Assembly (NCBI GenBank): GCA_039927975.1
Contig: JBDSTZ010000516.1
Coordinates: forward strand, 1-11,749
Length of the DNA stretch: 11,749 nucleotides
From: JBDSTZ01 sp039927975
GTDB lineage: Bacteria; Pseudomonadota; Gammaproteobacteria; Burkholderiales; Burkholderiaceae_D
Direction of reading: 5' to 3'
Part shown: one piece after another, positions 7,274 through 11,749 of the stretch
Layout: each line of letters starts with the position of its first letter
Position numbering within the stretch: the stretch's first letter is position 1
Program-made: the position numbers and the translations under genes
Notes under the pieces: model-generated
What the model saw: the letters and a program-made list of their open reading frames with translations, nothing else
What the model was told of the DNA's origin: nothing
Database searches by the model: none

Positions 7274-7312
7274 TGATAGAGTAACGGGTTCCGCGCACTC
7301 GCGTCACTATCA
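7274..7312. promoter_or_regulatory. Spaced inverted repeat in the divergent AT-rich gap
   Basis: TGATAG (7274-7279) and CTATCA (7307-7312) are inverted copies 27 bases apart, in the gap between two divergent small genes. TATATT on the minus strand (7265-7270) is a possible -10 box for the leftward gene. A shared operator is possible, but six-base arms can arise by chance. Confidence 0.25.
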
Positions 7313-7337
7313 AATTAAGCAAAAAAAGGAAAACTGC

Positions 7338-7751
7338 ATGCTTGGAGATGTCGTTTGCACCCACGGGCCATTCAAGCTCACGCTCGATTTTGTCGAAGTC
7401 GACCTGTATGAAACCGGGGTGCGTGTTCGACTCGATATTCACTACCTTGGCAGCCGACAGCACGTCAGCTGGGCGGTGGACCACGCGTGGATCAACTATG
7501 CGGAATTGCGCAAATTTGAAAGCGACCTGCTTGCCGGCGACGAGGCACGGCTGCATGACATGAGCGATTATCCCTTGATCCATCTTGAGCGCGTTTCGAC
7601 GGAAGGTGCGACGGAGGAAAACCTGACCATCAATCCTCCGGCCCAACGGCAATCGGCGGACGGCGATGCCATCACCGCTCGTTTGAAGATCGGCAATGGC
7701 GCAATGCGCGCGCTTCATTCGTCGCTCAGCGAATTCGCAAAATGGTGGTAG
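7338..7751 (+). CDS. Hypothetical protein, possibly immunity-like
   Basis: A 137-residue soluble protein. The start is well supported: AAGGAA lies about eight bases before the ATG. The first 50 residues look like successive beta strands (KLTLDFVEVDLY, GVRVRLDIHYL, HVSWAVDHAWI), followed by a helix AELRKFESDLLAG, more strands (PLIHLERV, ENLTINPP, DAITARLKI) and a final helix ending in SSLSEFAKWW. This order of strands, an ELxxFxxxL helix and a terminal helix reminds me of WapI/DUF6228-type immunity proteins, but the likeness is of pattern only. No toxin gene lies beside it. It sits in the same lower-GC islet as its divergent neighbour and converges on the AstE-like gene, 115 bases away. Confidence 0.65.
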   Translation: MLGDVVCTHGPFKLTLDFVEVDLYETGVRVRLDIHYLGSRQHVSWAVDHAWINYAELRKFESDLLAGDEARLHDMSDYPLIHLERVSTEGATEENLTINPPAQRQSADGDAITARLKIGNGAMRALHSSLSEFAKWW

Positions 7752-7866
7752 GTTCGGCAAGTTCGACCTGCCGCTCGCACCCGCGTGACCGCAGCCAGCC
7801 GACTGCTTAACGCCGTAGACCCGGGGCGGCATCCTGACCGGCACCACCCTCAAGCGTCGCCCACGA

Positions 7867-8835
7867 TTACGCGCTGGCAAACTCCGTGTTCGGCCGAATC
7901 AGGTAATACCATTCCGAATTCGGCGCCGCGTTCACGTCCGGAAAAAGAATGCGGCCTTCGAGTTCGGACAGCACCGGCGTCCCGTCCGCGCGCGTACCGA
8001 TCTGGTCGCCGACGGCCACCGGATCGAAGCTGCACCAGGTGCGGCTGAACTTGTCGCCGGCGTCGAGCTTGTCGTGCACCACCACCATCGACAGCGCTTC
8101 CATCTGGTCGAGCGGAATCGGCGCCGGCTCGGGCGCCTCGATAATCTTCAAAAACGCCAGCGTGTTCATGATGGCGCGGTACGCCACCTCGGGCGCCTGC
8201 GGATCGGCGTGCTGGCCGCATTCAAGCGTGAGCGCATAGCCGCCGGTCGAGCGCATGAATTCGGTCGTGCCCATGCCGTAGCGCAGCACCGTTTCGAGTT
8301 GCCGCGCATCGGTCAGGCGCCGCTTCACGCCTTGGCCGTAGGTGGCCAGCCAACCGTCGACGAAGCGCCGCACGCCCAGCCGGCGCGCCATTGCGCGTTC
8401 TTTCTCGGCATGCTTGAACGGCTGCAGCGGACCATCGTTGTTCTTCGGCCCCACCATCACGAACGGTTCGCTCTCGGCCTTGAAGGAATGCAGGTCGAGC
8501 AGCACATCGTGTTGCGCCAGCAGCGGGCACAGCCAGTTGGCGATCTGGTCCTCGAAATCCTGCGGATTCTCGGTAGGGAACAGATTGCGGTTCAGATTGC
8601 GCTCGCCCGAGCGCTGTTCGAGCTGGTAGGCGAGGGGATTGGTGATCGGCACGAAGGTCACACTGCCGGCCGCCACGTGCAGCGCGCCGCTGTCGATTTC
8701 GGCCATCACGCGCTGGATCGCCTGGGTGCCGCAAATTTCATTGCCATGCACGGCGCCCGTGATGATCAAGCGGGGACCGCTGGCCAAGCCGGTGTAATTG
8801 ACGGATTTAAACTGGAATCTGCGGGCAGGGGACAT
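7867..8835 (-). CDS. Succinylglutamate desuccinylase/aspartoacylase-family zinc hydrolase
   Basis: A 322-residue cytoplasmic metalloenzyme of the M14-like AstE/AspA family, which splits N-acyl amino acids such as succinylglutamate or acetylaspartate. Zinc ligands are H30 and E33 in GAVHGNEICG and H116 in LLDLHSF; the substrate-binding NRNLFP lies at 82-87 and the likely catalytic glutamate is E205 in LTLECGQ. The C-terminal quarter (from about 230) is the usual beta-rich extension. Length agrees with AstE. None of the other arginine succinyltransferase pathway genes (astA, astB, astC, astD) is in the window, so the substrate is open. The ATG at 8835 follows a purine-rich GAAGAAGAA stretch. 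The gene lies downstream of the MipA gene in the same direction, 103 bases away. Confidence 0.8.
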   Translation of the reverse strand: MSPARRFQFKSVNYTGLASGPRLIITGAVHGNEICGTQAIQRVMAEIDSGALHVAAGSVTFVPITNPLAYQLEQRSGERNLNRNLFPTENPQDFEDQIANWLCPLLAQHDVLLDLHSFKAESEPFVMVGPKNNDGPLQPFKHAEKERAMARRLGVRRFVDGWLATYGQGVKRRLTDARQLETVLRYGMGTTEFMRSTGGYALTLECGQHADPQAPEVAYRAIMNTLAFLKIIEAPEPAPIPLDQMEALSMVVVHDKLDAGDKFSRTWCSFDPVAVGDQIGTRADGTPVLSELEGRILFPDVNAAPNSEWYYLIRPNTEFASA

Positions 8836-8871
8836 GTGTTTCTTCTTCTAAAATGGCTGAACGAGCAACAA

Positions 8872-8917
8872 CGCCCGCGCAAGTTGCCGATATTTTATCG
8901 GCAAACATGCTCGGGCG
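8872..8917. repeat. Long imperfect hairpin with a perfect 9+3+9 palindrome core
   Basis: The core is TTGCCGATA (8884-8892), TTT, TATCGGCAA (8896-8904), a perfect inverted repeat. Outside it GCA (8879-8881) pairs with TGC (8908-8910) and CGCCCG (8872-8877) with CGGGCG (8912-8917), making 18 pairs in all. It sits between mipA-like and astE-like minus-strand genes. There is no tight T-run on the minus side, only TTGTTG-rich sequence, so it may be a weak terminator, an attenuator or an operator. On the minus strand the core also contains TAAAAT, a possible -10 box for the astE-like gene. Confidence 0.6.
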
Positions 8918-8938
8918 CAGCAGCTTTTTTCAGCCGGC

Positions 8939-9709
8939 TCAGAAGCTGTAGTTGACCGTGCTGGCGAGGAAGGGGTTGTTGCGGTGCTTGGTGAGCGGGC
9001 TGCTGGCGGCGTCACCGCCCAGGCGCGTCACGCCGGCGACGCTGCGCACCGACCACTTGGCGTCGATCACATGGGTCCAGTTGCCGCCCACACTCACTTC
9101 CGACACGCCTGCCTTCGGTGTGTAGGCCGCGTAACCGGAGCGCGCGCTCTGGGCCGCAGTGACGCCATAATACGTTTGCATCTGCTTGCGGTCGGCGTAT
9201 TTAATAGCGGTCGACAAGGCCACTGTGTCGCTCTTGTCGGTCATCAGCGGCACGCTGGCGCTCAGCCCGACATTATTGCCGCGCTCGCGGTTACTGATGG
9301 CAAGCTCGGTGTCTACCGCCAGCTCCACCGGACCGAGGTGGTAGCCCGCGCCGAGCTTGGCGGTGAGTCCGCCGTCGATGCGGCCCATGCCCTTGAGCGC
9401 GTCGGAGCCAAAAATCGTGCGGCGATGGTCTTCGCGATAGCCGGTCCAGGCCACTGCGGCCGACCAGTCGACGCCGTCCACCTTGTCGCGGTAACCAAGG
9501 CCGCGCAGGCTGCTGATGAAAAAGCCGTTCTTGTTCTGGTAGTCCACCAGCAGCACCGGCAGGACACGGCGCTTCTCGGCGCCCATGTATTCAGGCAGCA
9601 CGGCGACGCCGGCGCTGACGGTGGTGATGGTGTCCGGCGCCTCGGCGGCGCGGGCACATTGGGCCGCGAAGGTGGCGATGATGAACGAGGCGATCAGGGC
9701 AAGTTTCAT
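8939..9709 (-). CDS. MipA/OmpV-family outer-membrane protein
   Basis: A 256-residue outer-membrane beta-barrel. A signal peptide covers about residues 1-21 (MKLALIASFIIATFAAQ, cleavage after ARA). The mature protein begins with TITTVSAGVAVLPEYMGAEKRR, the characteristic opening of MipA/OmpV proteins. Alternating strands then run to a C-terminal STVNYSF whose final phenylalanine is the signal read by the BAM machinery. MipA of E. coli is a scaffold linking MltA and PBP1B; other members act as porins or adhesins. The role here cannot be fixed. The ATG at 9709 has only a weak GAAAG upstream. It diverges from the OGT-like gene over a 267-base gap and lies upstream of the astE-like gene, possibly co-transcribed. 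Confidence 0.85.
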   Translation of the reverse strand: MKLALIASFIIATFAAQCARAAEAPDTITTVSAGVAVLPEYMGAEKRRVLPVLLVDYQNKNGFFISSLRGLGYRDKVDGVDWSAAVAWTGYREDHRRTIFGSDALKGMGRIDGGLTAKLGAGYHLGPVELAVDTELAISNRERGNNVGLSASVPLMTDKSDTVALSTAIKYADRKQMQTYYGVTAAQSARSGYAAYTPKAGVSEVSVGGNWTHVIDAKWSVRSVAGVTRLGGDAASSPLTKHRNNPFLASTVNYSF

Positions 9710-9976
9710 GAAGTGCTTTCAGGTTTTCCGTCGTGGACGATGTCTGTGTGTGCATCGAATGGAGCGCAGTGTGACGAGATCAATCATGACAATCCAGGAA
9801 GAAGTGAAAGGGTGCAAGGGACGATGCCCAAAGGCTCGCCTGCTGCTCCTTCGGGCGACTATCAGGCGCGCCATCCAGCACCAAATTGCTTGCCTTCATC
9901 CACTGATGTGGCCGGAAAGCCGGTATCATGGACGCTGCTTCCACTGCCGGTGCGCGCCGCCCCTGTCCAGCTGACC
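9710..9976. other. Divergent intergenic region, 267 bases
   Basis: This region must hold the promoters of the MipA/OmpV gene (leftward) and the OGT-like gene (rightward). On the plus strand TATCAT (9924-9929) is a possible -10 box for the latter, with no convincing -35. A nine-base stem with one mismatch (9826-9834 with 9848-9856) has no T-run. Nothing else is evident. Confidence 0.35.
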
Positions 9977-11749
9977 ATGTCCCAACCCAAGATCCAACGC
10001 AACGATCCCTGCGCCTGCGGCAGCGGTAAAAAATACAAGCACTGCTGCATGTCGGCGCCGGCCACGCCGTCCGCCACCCTCGACGATGCAATGCGCCACC
10101 ACCGCGAAGGCAACTTGTCCCAGGCCGCCGCGATCTACCGGCAATTGCTGGCCGCCGACCCCGACCATCCCGACGCGCTGCACCTGCTCGGCACCATCGC
10201 CTACCAGACCGGCAACCTTGACCAGGCAGAACAATTGATCGGCCGTTCCCTGCGCTTGCGTCCGCTCGGCGCGGCGCACGGCAATTTTGGCCTGCTGCGG
10301 CATGCCCAGGGCCGCTTCGACGAGGCCGTCGTCCAGTTTGGTCTGGCGCTGGCCGCCGACCCGCACGACGTCGCGGCGCTGTGCAACCTGGGCCAGAGCT
10401 TGCAGGCGCAAGGCAGGCTGGGCGATGCGATCGCCAGCTATTTGCAGGCCCTCGCGCTCGACCCGCGCCACGCCATCGCCTACTGCAACCTGGGCGCCGC
10501 CTTGCACGACCAGGGCAACCTGGCCGAGGCGCTCGAGTGCTACGAGCAGGCGCTGCAACTGGCTCCGCGCTACGCGATGGCGCACAACAACCTGGGCAAC
10601 CTGCTGCGCGAGCTCGGCCGTACGGAGGACGCCATTGTCCATCTGCGGGCCGCGCTCGACTGCGACCCGGCGTATGCGATGGCCTACAACAATCTGGGCA
10701 ATATCCTGCGCGACCAGGGCGACCCGGTGGCGGCAATCGCGCTGTACCGCGAGGCGCTGGCGCGCAATCCGGCACTGGCCGAGGTGTTCAGCAATCTGCT
10801 GTTGACCATGCACATGCTGCCCGATGTGTCGCCCGAGACCATGTTCGCCGAGCACCTCGCCTTTGCCGCGCGCTACGAAGCGCCGCTCAAAGCCGGCTGG
10901 CCGGCGCACGCCAATTCGCCCGATCCGCACAGGCGCCTGAAAATCGGCTACGTTTCCGGCGACTTCCGCGACCATCCGCTGATCAATTTTGTCGAGCCGG
11001 TACTGGCCACCCACGACAAGGCACAGGTCGAGGTGTTCTGCTACTACAACCACCATCAGGAAGACGCGGTCACGCGCCGTGTCGCCGCCTATGCCGATCA
11101 CTGGCTCGGCTGCAAGAGCATGAGCGACCAGGCGTTGGCCGAGCGCATCATGGCCGACGGCATCGACATCCTGATCGACCTGTCCGGCCATACGGCCTAC
11201 AACCGGCTGCTGGTGTTCGCCCGCAAGCCGGCCCCCGTCCAACTGAACTGGATCGGCTATCAGTCGACCACGGGCCTGTCCGCCATCGATTACCGGATCA
11301 CCGACACGACGATGGACCCGGTCGGCCTGACCGAGCGCTTTCACAGCGAAACCGTGTTGCGCATGGCGCGGCTGGCGCCATTTCAGCCATCGGCGCTGTG
11401 CCCGCCGGTCAACGCCCTGCCGGCGCTGTCGTCTCCTCGCTTCACGCTGGCCTGCCTGAATCAGCTCGCCAAGATCGGCGACGAGGCGATCGCCCTGTGG
11501 TCGCGCATTCTGCTGGCGCTGCCGCACGCGCGCCTGATGCTGGCCAACGTGAACGACGCCGCCACCGGGCAGCGCTTGCTGGCCGCCTTCGCCCGCCACG
11601 GCGTGGCCGAGGATCAACTGGTGCTGCATCCGCGCATGTCGCTGGCCGACTTCCTGGCCCTGCACCATCAGATCGACCTCGCCCTCGATTCGTTTCCCTA
11701 CAACGGCGGCACCACCTCGCTGCACGCGGTCTCGATGGGCGTGCCGGTC
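9977..11749 (+). CDS. SEC-C/TPR/O-GlcNAc transferase-like (SPINDLY family) protein, 3' end beyond window
   Basis: 591 codons are visible and the gene runs off the right edge. Residues 8-24 form a SEC-C zinc motif (DPCACGSGKKYKHCC, with C12, C14, C23, C24). Seven TPR repeats of about 34 residues follow, at roughly 33-62, 67-96, 100-129, 134-163, 168-197, 202-231 and 236-265. The rest is a Glyco_transf_41 domain: KIGYVSGDFRDHP (322-334) with H333 at the likely base position, GIDILIDLSGHTAYNRL (395-411), PAPVQLNWIGY (418-428), QLAKIGDEA (496-504) with the UDP-binding lysine K499, and DLALDSFPYNGGTTSLHA (567-584). These enzymes transfer GlcNAc from UDP-GlcNAc to protein Ser/Thr in the cytoplasm; bacterial targets are mostly unknown. 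The ribosome-binding site is weak. Confidence 0.85.
   Translation, partial: MSQPKIQRNDPCACGSGKKYKHCCMSAPATPSATLDDAMRHHREGNLSQAAAIYRQLLAADPDHPDALHLLGTIAYQTGNLDQAEQLIGRSLRLRPLGAAHGNFGLLRHAQGRFDEAVVQFGLALAADPHDVAALCNLGQSLQAQGRLGDAIASYLQALALDPRHAIAYCNLGAALHDQGNLAEALECYEQALQLAPRYAMAHNNLGNLLRELGRTEDAIVHLRAALDCDPAYAMAYNNLGNILRDQGDPVAAIALYREALARNPALAEVFSNLLLTMHMLPDVSPETMFAEHLAFAARYEAPLKAGWPAHANSPDPHRRLKIGYVSGDFRDHPLINFVEPVLATHDKAQVEVFCYYNHHQEDAVTRRVAAYADHWLGCKSMSDQALAERIMADGIDILIDLSGHTAYNRLLVFARKPAPVQLNWIGYQSTTGLSAIDYRITDTTMDPVGLTERFHSETVLRMARLAPFQPSALCPPVNALPALSSPRFTLACLNQLAKIGDEAIALWSRILLALPHARLMLANVNDAATGQRLLAAFARHGVAEDQLVLHPRMSLADFLALHHQIDLALDSFPYNGGTTSLHAVSMGVPV

Noticed and set aside
7752..7866. 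Possible gene remnant between the islet and the astE-like gene
   Set aside because: Frames on both strands show no recognisable residues or start signals; it is treated as a plain convergent spacer.
9826..9856. Hairpin in the mipA/OGT intergenic region as a terminator
   Set aside because: The stem has a mismatch and a 13-base loop, and no T-run follows on either strand.
9786..9974. Small 62-residue open frame before the OGT-like gene
   Set aside because: No ribosome-binding site, arginine/cysteine-rich composition typical of non-coding GC-rich sequence, and it lies in the divergent promoter region.
9926..11725. Long 599-codon open frame antisense to the OGT-like gene
   Set aside because: It is the mirror of a strongly supported GC-rich gene; its R/Q/G/V-rich low-complexity product matches no family.

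Overview
The window looks like chromosomal DNA from a high-GC betaproteobacterium, most likely Oxalobacteraceae (Massilia, Duganella or Janthinobacterium type). This is inferred from the GC-rich coding sequence, the gene families (MipA/OmpV, SPINDLY-type glycosyltransferase, ArnT-like operon) and the resemblance of the proteins; no search could be run. No rRNA, tRNA, CRISPR array, transposase or integrase was seen, and no gene-free stretch exceeds 300 bases.

Layout. 1-999 holds two small-molecule exporters transcribed divergently: the N-terminal half of an EamA-type DMT exporter (minus, cut by the window edge) and a complete SugE/Gdx-type SMR protein (plus). A lone periplasmic solute-binding protein follows on the minus strand (1024-1806). 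From 2020 to 6768 runs a tight plus-strand operon of five genes: a UDP-glucuronate 4-epimerase-like enzyme, a polyprenyl-phosphate GT2 glycosyltransferase, an ArnT-like (GT39/GT83) membrane glycosyltransferase, a PAP2 phosphatase and a small LAB_N-domain membrane protein. Two of the junctions are ATGA overlaps. Read together, the operon could make a nucleotide-uronic acid, load it on a lipid carrier, transfer it on the periplasmic side to lipid A, LPS core or another glycan, and remove a lipid phosphate. The sugar and acceptor are inferred, not shown.

6851-7751 is a lower-GC islet with two divergent small genes that I cannot assign; one has a layout reminiscent of immunity proteins. A hairpin with a U-run serves as a terminator for the minus-strand member. 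After it come, on the minus strand, an AstE/AspA-type zinc amidohydrolase (7867-8835) and a MipA/OmpV outer-membrane protein (8939-9709), separated by an intergenic region with a striking 9+3+9 palindrome. The last part, from 9977 to the window end, is the start of a large SEC-C/TPR/O-GlcNAc-transferase-like protein.

The two parts most worth a second look are the putative lipid glycosylation operon and the SEC-C-TPR-OGT fusion; the lower-GC islet is the best place for a truly unknown function.
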